From NCBI GenBank assembly GCA_002395925.1, contig DGVM01000135.1, forward strand, positions 311 to 11,834: a DNA stretch of 11,524 nt, read 5' to 3'. The DNA comes from Bacteroidales bacterium UBA4284 (GTDB taxonomy: Bacteria > Bacteroidota > Bacteroidia > Bacteroidales > UBA932). Both the position numbers and the translations under genes were made by a program. This document shows positions 1-6,862 of this stretch, piece by piece (within the stretch, counting starts at the first letter, position 1; each line of letters opens with the position of its first letter). A model generated the notes under the pieces. That model ran no database searches and had not been told where the DNA came from. It saw only the letters and a program-made list of their open reading frames with translations.

Positions 1-720
1 CTGGCATGCCTTTCCGCCTGCTCGGCACCCGCGCCAAAACAATACTCGGTAAGGGTCGTGAAGGAATATCCGCACGACAGGGGAGCCTACACCCAGGGTC
101 TGTTCTTCGAAGGAGGACAGCTGTACGAAAGCACCGGTCAGACCGGGCAGAGTTCTTTCCGCAAAGTGGATCTCGGCACCGGCAAAGTGCTCCGCAAGCT
201 GGAGCTTAACCGCAAATATTTCGGCGAGGGGTCTGTCATTCTCGACGGACGCATGTACATGCTCACCTGGACGAGCAAGGTGGCGTTCGTCTATGACGCA
301 GCTTCGCTGGAATACATCAAGTCTTATTCGTATCCCAGGGAAGGATGGGGACTCACGACCGACGGCAAGAGCCTCATCGCCTCGGACGGGTCTTCCAGCC
401 TGTATTTCCTCGACGGGGAATTCCGCCTCCAGAAAGCGGTCAAAGTCACCCTTAACGGACGCCCCGTGCGATATCTCAACGAACTGGAATGGATTGACGG
501 CAAGGTCTGGGCCAATGTATATACGACCGACATGATAGTAATCATCAATCCCGGGACCGGAATCGTAGAAGCCACGGTCGATTGCACCGGACTGCTGCCC
601 GCGGGCCTGCGCCGGAGGGACACCGACGTACTCAACGGAATAGCCGTCTTGGACGGCCGGATTTTCCTTACCGGAAAGAATTGGCCGAGATTGTACGAAA
701 TAGAACTTAAAGACAAATAA
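1..720 (+). CDS. Glutaminyl-peptide cyclotransferase, lipoprotein (5' partial)
   Basis: This enzyme family (the plant/bacterial beta-propeller type, unrelated to the zinc-dependent animal enzyme) cyclises N-terminal glutamine to pyroglutamate. The frame is open from base 1, so the start lies upstream of the window; 239 residues are visible. Visible residues 4-7 read LSAC, a lipobox, with Cys7 (bases 19-21) as the probable lipidated residue. The mature protein should therefore be an envelope-anchored lipoprotein. Family signatures are YTQGL (30-34), YESTG (42-46), a GWGLT.DG segment, LNELEW (159-164) followed by WANV..TD, DVLNGIA, and TGKNWP (224-229). The Glu of YEST and the Lys of TGKNWP lie in conserved active-site segments of the family. 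The length is near complete, lacking only the start of the signal peptide. The GTG at 58 is a poor start because it would delete the lipobox. No terminator follows; the next promoter begins within about 6 nt. Confidence 0.9.
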   Translation: MACLSACSAPAPKQYSVRVVKEYPHDRGAYTQGLFFEGGQLYESTGQTGQSSFRKVDLGTGKVLRKLELNRKYFGEGSVILDGRMYMLTWTSKVAFVYDAASLEYIKSYSYPREGWGLTTDGKSLIASDGSSSLYFLDGEFRLQKAVKVTLNGRPVRYLNELEWIDGKVWANVYTTDMIVIINPGTGIVEATVDCTGLLPAGLRRRDTDVLNGIAVLDGRIFLTGKNWPRLYEIELKDK

Positions 721-725
721 TTTAT

Positions 726-733
726 TATATTTG
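726..733 (+). promoter_or_regulatory. Bacteroidota -7 promoter box upstream of the DUF349 gene
   Basis: TATATTTG matches the Bacteroidota -7 consensus TAnnTTTG exactly. It lies in an AT-rich stretch just after the cyclotransferase stop. No good TTTG is visible 19-21 nt upstream, so only the -7 half is supported. Transcription would start near 738-741, giving a leader of about 22 nt before the ATG at 762. This argues against the in-frame TTG at 738 as the start codon. Confidence 0.6.
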
Positions 734-761
734 TAAGTTGAATTATTTAAATCTCACAAAT

Positions 762-2540
762 ATGAGTGAAAACAATATTCCCGAAAGCACCGTAATGGCG
801 GCTCCGGACGTAGAAGAAAAAAACACTCCGGTCTCCGAGCCGGTTAATCAGGCAGAAGCAGAAGAACAGCAGGCGGCTCAGAAAGTCGAGAATCTTGCCG
901 ACAAGACTCTCGCCGAGCTGTCCGAGATGTTCCAGAACCTCAAGCAGGGAGCCGACAGCATGCTGCGCTCCAAGGAGGCCGAGAACATCAAGTCCGCATT
1001 TTATAAACTGCTCTCCAAACTCAAATCAGACAACCCCGATTCCGCCAATGCAGTTTCCAACCCCTTCGAGGCCGTGGAAGAGAACTTCAAAGCGGTTTAC
1101 GCAGACTATAAAAAAGAGCGCGCAGAATTCAATAAGCAGCAGGAAGCCCAGCGGGAGGAGAACCTCGCCGTCAAGAAGGGCATCATAGAAGAGCTCAAGG
1201 CCATCGTGGAGAACAACGAAGACGCCAGTGCTTCGTTCCCCGCATTCCGCCAGCTGCAGGCACGCTGGAGAGAGGCAGGTCCCGTCCCGGCGAATGCATT
1301 CCGCGACATCAACGATTCATACCAATACTATGTCGAAAAGTTCTACGACATGGTGAAAATCAGCCGCGACCTGCGCGACCTGGACTTCCAGAAGAACCTT
1401 GAGGCCAAGGAGGCTTTCTGCGAGGCCGCCGAAAAGCTCGCGGAAGACGAGAACGTAGTCGGTGCCTTCCACGAACTCCAGAAGCTCCACGAGCAGTGGA
1501 AGGAGTTCGGCCCCGTCGCAAAGGAGAAGAGGGAAGACATCTGGAACCGCTTCAAGGCTGCAACCGCAGTCATCAACAAGCGCTACCAGGCTCATTTCGA
1601 GGGCCAGAAGGAGCAGCAGGCAGCCAATCTGGTCGCCAAGCAGGCCCTCTGCGAAGAGGTGGAAGCCATCGCCGCCAAGGAAGTCACATCTTCCGGCGAG
1701 TGGAATGAGCTCTCGGCCCAGATAGAAGACATTCAGGCACGCTGGCGCAAGATCGGTTTCGCCACCCGCAAGGAGAACCAGAAGATTTACGACCGTTTCC
1801 GTGCGGCCTGCGATACCTTCTACGCCCGCAAACGCGACTATTATGCCGGGTTCAAGGATACGATGAATTCCAATCTGGAAAAGAAGATGTCAATCATCGA
1901 AAAGGCCGAGGCCCTCAAGAACAGCACCGAGTGGAAGAAGGCCACCGACCAGTTCATCGAACTCCAGAAACAGTGGAAAGAAATCGGAACCGTCCCCCGC
2001 AAGAAGAGCGAGCAGATCTGGAAGCGTTTCCGTGCCGCCTGCGATGAATTCTTTGCCGAAAGGGACAAGAACAACAAGCCCGAAAACGACTTCTACGGCA
2101 ACCTGCGCGCCAAGAAAGCGCTTATAGCAGAGCTTCAGGCGTATGTTCCCGCAGAAGACCAGGCCGCCAATTCAGAGGCCCTCGCATCCTTTACGGAACG
2201 CTGGCAGGCAATCGGCCACGTGCCTTTCAAGGAAAAGGATGCAGTCAACTCCGCGTGGCGCGACGCCCTCAAGGAGAAATTCCCCTTCCAGTCTCAGGAG
2301 CACCGCGGCTCATCCCGCCCTTCGTCCAAGGCTCCCCGCAGCGAAAGGGATATCCTCATGGACAAATATCGTGCTCTCCAGCAGGATGTTGCAACTTACG
2401 AGAACAACATAGGCTTCTTCTCGGCTTCCAAGAATTCCGAGCCCCTCATCAAGCAGATGCAGGAACGGATAGACAAGGCCAAGGCAGAATTGAAAGAACT
2501 TGAGCAGAAGATACGCCAGGCCGGGGAGGGCGAGCAGTAA
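762..2540 (+). CDS. DUF349 repeat protein, helical/coiled-coil
   Basis: A 592-residue, highly charged protein, almost entirely helical, with no signal peptide or membrane segment, so probably cytoplasmic. I count five DUF349-type repeats, each with a core W(K/R).(I/F/A)G.(V/A) followed by a basic (R/K)F.AA segment: about residues 160-200, 235-282, 314-362, 390-440 and 471-510. Repeats 3 and 4 are closest, sharing RFRAACD. The N-terminal 60 residues are acidic and low in complexity. A Ser/Pro linker at about 513-527 leads to a C-terminal coiled coil (527-592). The ATG at 762 is preferred over an in-frame TTG at 738, which would lie within or before the likely transcription start. Its stop overlaps the yidC start by one base (TAATG), suggesting translational coupling. 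The biochemical role of the family is not known to me; a part in membrane-protein biogenesis is only suggested by the coupling. Confidence 0.9.
   Translation: MSENNIPESTVMAAPDVEEKNTPVSEPVNQAEAEEQQAAQKVENLADKTLAELSEMFQNLKQGADSMLRSKEAENIKSAFYKLLSKLKSDNPDSANAVSNPFEAVEENFKAVYADYKKERAEFNKQQEAQREENLAVKKGIIEELKAIVENNEDASASFPAFRQLQARWREAGPVPANAFRDINDSYQYYVEKFYDMVKISRDLRDLDFQKNLEAKEAFCEAAEKLAEDENVVGAFHELQKLHEQWKEFGPVAKEKREDIWNRFKAATAVINKRYQAHFEGQKEQQAANLVAKQALCEEVEAIAAKEVTSSGEWNELSAQIEDIQARWRKIGFATRKENQKIYDRFRAACDTFYARKRDYYAGFKDTMNSNLEKKMSIIEKAEALKNSTEWKKATDQFIELQKQWKEIGTVPRKKSEQIWKRFRAACDEFFAERDKNNKPENDFYGNLRAKKALIAELQAYVPAEDQAANSEALASFTERWQAIGHVPFKEKDAVNSAWRDALKEKFPFQSQEHRGSSRPSSKAPRSERDILMDKYRALQQDVATYENNIGFFSASKNSEPLIKQMQERIDKAKAELKELEQKIRQAGEGEQ
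1794..2045 (+). repeat. Near-identical DNA copies within DUF349 repeats 3 and 4
   Basis: The 21 bases at 1794-1814 and at 2025-2045 differ at one position (G/C in the Ala codon), and both encode RFRAACD. They mark homologous positions in consecutive DUF349 repeats about 231 bp apart. The neighbouring 'caggcacgctgg' also occurs twice (near 1257 and 1734), in repeats 1 and 3. The span given covers the two 21-base copies and the sequence between them. Confidence 0.7.
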
Positions 2541-4402
2541 TGGATAAGAATTCAGTTATCGGATTCATACTCATTGCCGTCATCCTTTTCGGCTTTACCT
2601 TCTACCAGTCTTCACAGAGCCGCAAACAGGCTGAGGAGCAGCGCATCCGCGACTCGATAGCACTTGCCGCCATGCCCCGTGACACTCTTGCCACCGGGGC
2701 TGCGGAGGCTTTTGCCGCTGACGGACAGGCGCCCGCCGCACCGGCCGTTGCCGCCCAGACCATTTACGCCGATTCCCTCCTGGAGTCGTCCTACAATGCC
2801 GAGGCCGGCATAGAGGTGCTCGAGAATGAGCTCATGCGTGTTGAGTTTACCTCCAAAGGCGCACAGCCTTACAGCGCTCAGCTAAAGAAATACTCAAGCT
2901 ATGGCGGGGGAGACCTCATGCTCTTCCGCGGCGGGGATTCCGAGTATGCGATCAGCATTTATGCAGGTCAGTACATTAGTACCTCCGATTTCAATTTCCA
3001 GCTTTTCGCCAAGACCGACACCTCCCTTGTTTACCGTCTGCCTTTTTCCGGCGGCGGCTATATCGAGCAGAGCTACACCATCCATCCCGACAGCTACAGC
3101 GTCGACAACCTGCTGTCTTTCGTAGGTCTGGACAATGTGATTCCCCGCAACGTGGGCAATTATGACATCGATTACAACGTCACGATACCCAGGCTGGAAA
3201 AAGGCTACAAGAACGAATCCCAGTATTCCAAGCTCGACTATTATTTCGAAGGGGAGAAGAAACCCGCCGAAATCGGCCGTGGCCGCAGCGCATCCAAGAG
3301 CATAGGCTCGCGTCTGAGCTGGGTCGCTTTCCAGCAGCAGTTCTTCTCTGCGATAATGAGGGCCCCTCAGGAATTCTCAAACGGCGAGCTTTCGGTCAAT
3401 TTCGTTCCCGAGAACGACCCGTCCAACAACCTGATGGCATGCAGCGCCAAGATGCGTTCAGACTTCAGGATCGCCCCTTCGGTGAGCGTGCCGTACGAAT
3501 TCTACTTCGGCCCCAATCACTTCAATACCCTCAAGTCGTACGGACACAAGTACGAGAAGATCATTCCGTTGGGCGGTTGGCTCGTCGGCTGGTTTACCCG
3601 CTACGCCATCATCCCGATGTTCAACTTCTTCAGCCGTTTCATCTCCAACTTCGGTCTGATAATCCTGCTTATGACCCTGGTCATCAAGCTTGTGGTATTC
3701 CCGCTCACGTACAAGTCGTTCTCGTCTTCCGCCAAGATGCAGGCTCTCAAGCCCGAAATCGAGAAGATCAACGCCAAGTACCCCAAGCAGGAAGACGCAA
3801 TGAAAAAGCAGCAGGCCACCATGGACCTTTACAGGAGGGCAGGGGTGAATACGATGGGCGGATGCCTGCCTACGCTGCTCACTTTCCCTATACTGTGGGC
3901 CATGTTCCGCTTCTTCCCGGCGTCCATCGAATTGCGCCAGCAGCCTTTCCTGTGGTGCGACGACCTCAGTGCGTACGATTCGATCCTCGACTTCGGCTTC
4001 CGCATTCCGCTCCTTGGAGACCATCTCTCCCTGTTTGCATTGCTTATGGCCGTCGTCATGTGGGTTTACAGCAAGATAACGACCGCCAACCAGACGGCAT
4101 CCAACGACCCCACGGCTTCTTCGATGAAGTTCATGACCCTTTGGATGATGCCTATCATGATGTTCTTCATCTGCAACAACCTGTCGGCGGCACTCAGTTA
4201 TTACTATTTGCTTTCACAGTTGATCGCCATCATCCAGACTTGGGTAATCAAGAAATTCTTCGTTCACCCCGAGGAGATACTTGCCAAAGTAAAAGCCAGC
4301 GAGGGTAAGCCCCTTCCCAAGTCCAAGTGGCAGCAGAGACTCGAAGAAGCGCAGAAGCTTCAGGAACAGCAGATGCGTGCACAACAGAAAAACCGCAGAT
4401 AA
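2540..4402 (+). CDS. yidC: Membrane protein insertase YidC
   Basis: YidC/Oxa1/Alb3 insertase of the inner membrane, which inserts and folds membrane proteins with or without SecYEG. The 620-residue length is normal for the Gram-negative form. TM1 is at about residues 6-24. An Ala/Pro-rich linker leads to the periplasmic beta-sandwich domain (about 90-330). The conserved insertase core follows: a hydrophobic segment about 343-365, the segment from GLIILLM to FPLTYKSF (372-394), the cytoplasmic helical hairpin (SSAKMQALKPEI...NAKYPKQ), then GCLPTLLTFPILWAMFRFFP (441-460) and two further TMs (about 495-512, 532-570). Lys383 sits where the groove arginine of proteobacterial YidC falls. The tail after 575 is basic and Gln-rich, as expected for ribosome contact. 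Its start codon overlaps the preceding stop, and the yggS-type gene follows 12 nt after its stop. Confidence 0.97.
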   Translation: MDKNSVIGFILIAVILFGFTFYQSSQSRKQAEEQRIRDSIALAAMPRDTLATGAAEAFAADGQAPAAPAVAAQTIYADSLLESSYNAEAGIEVLENELMRVEFTSKGAQPYSAQLKKYSSYGGGDLMLFRGGDSEYAISIYAGQYISTSDFNFQLFAKTDTSLVYRLPFSGGGYIEQSYTIHPDSYSVDNLLSFVGLDNVIPRNVGNYDIDYNVTIPRLEKGYKNESQYSKLDYYFEGEKKPAEIGRGRSASKSIGSRLSWVAFQQQFFSAIMRAPQEFSNGELSVNFVPENDPSNNLMACSAKMRSDFRIAPSVSVPYEFYFGPNHFNTLKSYGHKYEKIIPLGGWLVGWFTRYAIIPMFNFFSRFISNFGLIILLMTLVIKLVVFPLTYKSFSSSAKMQALKPEIEKINAKYPKQEDAMKKQQATMDLYRRAGVNTMGGCLPTLLTFPILWAMFRFFPASIELRQQPFLWCDDLSAYDSILDFGFRIPLLGDHLSLFALLMAVVMWVYSKITTANQTASNDPTASSMKFMTLWMMPIMMFFICNNLSAALSYYYLLSQLIAIIQTWVIKKFFVHPEEILAKVKASEGKPLPKSKWQQRLEEAQKLQEQQMRAQQKNRR

Positions 4403-4414
4403 TATCCTTCTGTC

Positions 4415-5077
4415 GTGAGCATCACAAGCAACTTGCTACAAATCAAGAACGAACTGCCATCAGCCGTAAAGCTGGTGGCAGTTTCGAAGTTTCACCCTGC
4501 AGAGGCCATCGAGGAGGCTATTTCCGCAGGTCAGAGCGTTTTCGGCGAAAACCGCCCGCAGGAGTTCGAAAAGAAGGCAATTGCCCTCAGCGGCAGGGGA
4601 ATAGAGTGGCATTTCATAGGTCATCTGCAGACGAACAAGCTCAAGATGGTCCTCCCGTATGCCGACCTTGTACAATCAGTCGATTCTGCGCACCTTCTCG
4701 ATGCCATAAACGATTGGGGGGCAAAGAACGACAGGACTATACCAGTCCTGCTCGAGCTGCATGTCGCCGCAGAAGAAAGCAAACAAGGGTTTTACGAGGA
4801 AGAGATACTCGATATCCTGTTCCGGTCTTCATCATTCAGGAACATCCGCTTCTGCGGCCTCATGGGAATGGCCACCAATACCGACAACGAAGAAGACATA
4901 CGTGCCGATTTTGGGCGGATAAAAGCCTTTTGGGACTATCTGCGCGACCTTTTCCCCGAGAATGCCGATTTCAGGGAGCTGTCTATCGGCATGTCGGGAG
5001 ACTGGCGCATTGCGCTTGAATACGGTGCCACCATCGTCCGGATAGGCACAGCCATATTCGGAGAAAGGCAGTATTAA
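4415..5077 (+). CDS. yggS: YggS/PROSC-family PLP homeostasis protein
   Basis: A single-domain, fold-type III PLP-binding protein (PLPBP/YggS/YlmE family) that buffers free pyridoxal phosphate and influences amino-acid and vitamin B6 homeostasis; no enzymatic reaction is firmly known. The 220-residue length is typical. The PLP lysine is K25 in VAVSKFHP. Other hallmarks are FGENRPQE, WHFIGHLQTNK, the CGLMGMA strand, and the C-terminal phosphate-binding region SIGMSGDW...YGATIVRIGTAIFG. It starts with GTG, 12 nt after the yidC stop, with no clear Shine-Dalgarno sequence. It is probably the last gene of the DUF349-yidC-yggS operon. Its TAA ends one base before the stop of the converging rfbC gene, leaving no room for an intergenic terminator. 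Confidence 0.95.
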   Translation: MSITSNLLQIKNELPSAVKLVAVSKFHPAEAIEEAISAGQSVFGENRPQEFEKKAIALSGRGIEWHFIGHLQTNKLKMVLPYADLVQSVDSAHLLDAINDWGAKNDRTIPVLLELHVAAEESKQGFYEEEILDILFRSSSFRNIRFCGLMGMATNTDNEEDIRADFGRIKAFWDYLRDLFPENADFRELSIGMSGDWRIALEYGATIVRIGTAIFGERQY

Positions 5078-5078
5078 A

Positions 5079-5624
5079 CTAGATTGCGTCGTCGGGAGTC
5101 AGGCAGGGGCGCACCCGGTCTTTTTCGGACAGGATAGCTTCGTCTGCCGGAATCAGCCAATCAATACCAAGGGCAGGGTCGAGCGCCTGGATTCCGGATT
5201 CGGATTCGGGGTGGTAATACTCATCGCACTTGTATTGGAACACGGCGGTGTCGCTGAGCACTGCGAATCCATGTGCAAAACCCTTTGGAATAAACAGTTG
5301 AAGGTGATTCTCCTCGCTCAGAACCGCACCGAAATGCTTGCCGAAAGTGGGAGAGTCCCTGCGTATGTCCACAACCACATCGAGAACCCGGCCCCGTACG
5401 CAACGGACCAGTTTGGACTGGGCGTAGGGAGGTTTCTGGAAGTGCAAACCGCGCACCACATTGCGTACAGATTTGCTTTCGTTGTCCTGCACGAATTCGA
5501 TGGGGGCAACCATCTCGCAGAAACGTCTCTGAGAAAAACTTTCGAAGAAATAGCCGCGCTCGTCCTTGAAAACGCTTGGCTCAATGATTACAAGTCCGGG
5601 GATGGGAGTTTTTATGACATTCAT
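5079..5624 (-). CDS. rfbC: dTDP-4-dehydrorhamnose 3,5-epimerase
   Basis: RmlC/RfbC cupin epimerase, the third step of dTDP-L-rhamnose synthesis (dTDP-4-keto-6-deoxyglucose to dTDP-4-keto-rhamnose), a precursor for surface polysaccharides. The 181 residues are a full-length match. Visible motifs are the opening MNVIKTPIPGLVIIEP, KDERGYFFESF (20-30), NVVRGLHFQKPPYAQSKLVRC with catalytic-type His61 and Lys71, VVVDIRRDSPTFGKH (83-97), FIPKGFAHGF (111-120) and the Tyr-containing YKCDEYYHPE (131-140). The start is the ATG at 5624, which shares ATGA with the upstream ThrE stop (4-nt overlap). The frame stays open further upstream, but that part is antisense-frame noise inside the ThrE gene. No rfbA, rfbB or rfbD is visible nearby, so the other rhamnose genes must lie elsewhere. 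Confidence 0.96.
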   Translation of the reverse strand: MNVIKTPIPGLVIIEPSVFKDERGYFFESFSQRRFCEMVAPIEFVQDNESKSVRNVVRGLHFQKPPYAQSKLVRCVRGRVLDVVVDIRRDSPTFGKHFGAVLSEENHLQLFIPKGFAHGFAVLSDTAVFQYKCDEYYHPESESGIQALDPALGIDWLIPADEAILSEKDRVRPCLTPDDAI

Positions 5625-6862
5625 ACTTTTGACTTTGGACTGAATATCCGGAATACTCCGGAAGGTATTTGGGATACCAAAACTATCGCCAGCACTATCG
5701 CTACCATTATCTTGAGTGCAAGCCACCCCGAAGCCAGGGCGTCGTGCATACGTGTCGTCACAATGAACAGGGCTGTCCAGAATATGCCGCCTCCCGGCAC
5801 CATCGGGAAGATGCCGGTAATGAGGAATATGGTTTCGGGAGCCTTGAACCAGACCGCAAGGAAACGCGAACTGACGGCAACCGCGATTGCTCCGATAAAT
5901 GTCGCCGTGCCCCAGCCGAGAGGCAGTGAAATGATTATCAATGCCCAGCCGAGCGTAGCGCTCAGCGAACTGGAGACGTAGTACTTTCGTGGAACGCCGA
6001 AGAGAATGGCAAACCCGAGCGCTCCCAGGAAGGCAGCCGTCATCTGGCAGGGGAGAGATGAGGTGAAGGCATCGGGTTCCGTGCCGTTCACTACCAGCAT
6101 CGCACCCTCTATCCAACTGTCCGCCAGGAAGGTAAGCGTTACTCCCATGGCGATGCTCAGGAACACCAGTATCGCATCTTCTATGCGTGTTATTCCGGCG
6201 ATGTAGTCTTCGTTGGCAAGGTCTCTGATTCCGTTCACGAAGGAGACTCCGGGGATGAGGGGAATCAGTGAACCGACTATCATGTTGCCGAGGCTCTGAC
6301 CAAAACCCAAGTGGTGGAAAATGATGCAGAGCATCGTGCCAAAGGCGCCTCCCGCTATATTGCCCACCAGTTTTGTCATGTAGGGCGCAGAAACAAGAAG
6401 CACGAAAACCCACAGCAGGGCACCGATTACAAAGGCGGCTGCGGCGTCGAAAAGCGAACCTCCGAATATGACGCAGAAACCGGCGCTGCCTATCGCAGAG
6501 CCGATGATCTGCTCCAGGGGAGACTTCCGCGTGGAACGGATGGACTGAAGACGCTCCCTTGCCTGCGCGAGGCTTTCGAACTTGTCGGCACAGATGTCGC
6601 GGGACACTTGATTGACCGCCACGACACGCTCGAGCTGGGCACCTTTGAACGGAATGAATTCAACCTTCGCGAAATTGTCGTGCCCCGTTGTGAAAATGCC
6701 GTTGGACAGTACGAAGAAGTTGCTGGAACCTATGTCGTAGTGACCCGATATACGCTCCATCGTTTCTTCCACGCGGGCTATTTCCGCACCGTTTTCCAGC
6801 AGGATATGTCCTGCCAGCGATGCTGTTTCGAGTACCTCGTGAGTGGATGGCCCGGGATTCAT
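5621..6862 (-). CDS. ThrE-family threonine/serine exporter, fused two-domain form
   Basis: Inner-membrane protein of the ThrE family, whose characterised member (Corynebacterium glutamicum ThrE) exports threonine and serine using the membrane potential. It has 413 residues. A soluble N-terminal part (about 1-110) includes a typical EVLETASLAGHILLENGAE opening and GHDNFAKVEFIPFKG. A first bundle of hydrophobic segments follows (about 115-265), containing the motif PLIPGVSFVNGIRDL (201-215). The second, ThrE_2-like domain (about 270-410) carries IFPMVPGGGI (351-360). Some bacteria split these two domains into separate proteins; here they are fused. The start overlaps the RarA stop by 4 nt (ATGA), and the stop overlaps the rfbC start the same way, so it is an internal operon gene. 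The family is clear; the substrate is inferred. Confidence 0.92.
   Translation of the reverse strand: MNPGPSTHEVLETASLAGHILLENGAEIARVEETMERISGHYDIGSSNFFVLSNGIFTTGHDNFAKVEFIPFKGAQLERVVAVNQVSRDICADKFESLAQARERLQSIRSTRKSPLEQIIGSAIGSAGFCVIFGGSLFDAAAAFVIGALLWVFVLLVSAPYMTKLVGNIAGGAFGTMLCIIFHHLGFGQSLGNMIVGSLIPLIPGVSFVNGIRDLANEDYIAGITRIEDAILVFLSIAMGVTLTFLADSWIEGAMLVVNGTEPDAFTSSLPCQMTAAFLGALGFAILFGVPRKYYVSSSLSATLGWALIIISLPLGWGTATFIGAIAVAVSSRFLAVWFKAPETIFLITGIFPMVPGGGIFWTALFIVTTRMHDALASGWLALKIMVAIVLAIVLVSQIPSGVFRIFSPKSKV

Noticed and set aside
738..761. TTG start at 738 for the DUF349 gene.
   Set aside because: It lies 5 nt after the -7 box, at or before the expected transcription start. ATG 762 follows a suitable AT-rich leader.
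3439..4308. 289-residue + strand open frame inside yidC.
   Set aside because: It overlaps the conserved insertase core in another frame, has the composition of a shadow frame and shows no domain.
4327..5019. 230-residue + strand frame overlapping yidC and yggS.
   Set aside because: It is the +1 shadow of the YggS gene, whose own frame carries all the PLP-site motifs.
5625..6413. Minus-strand frame open upstream of rfbC, looking like a 444-residue RfbC fusion.
   Set aside because: The extra part is an Arg/His-rich out-of-frame reading of the well-conserved ThrE-type gene. RfbC homology begins exactly at the ATG at 5624.
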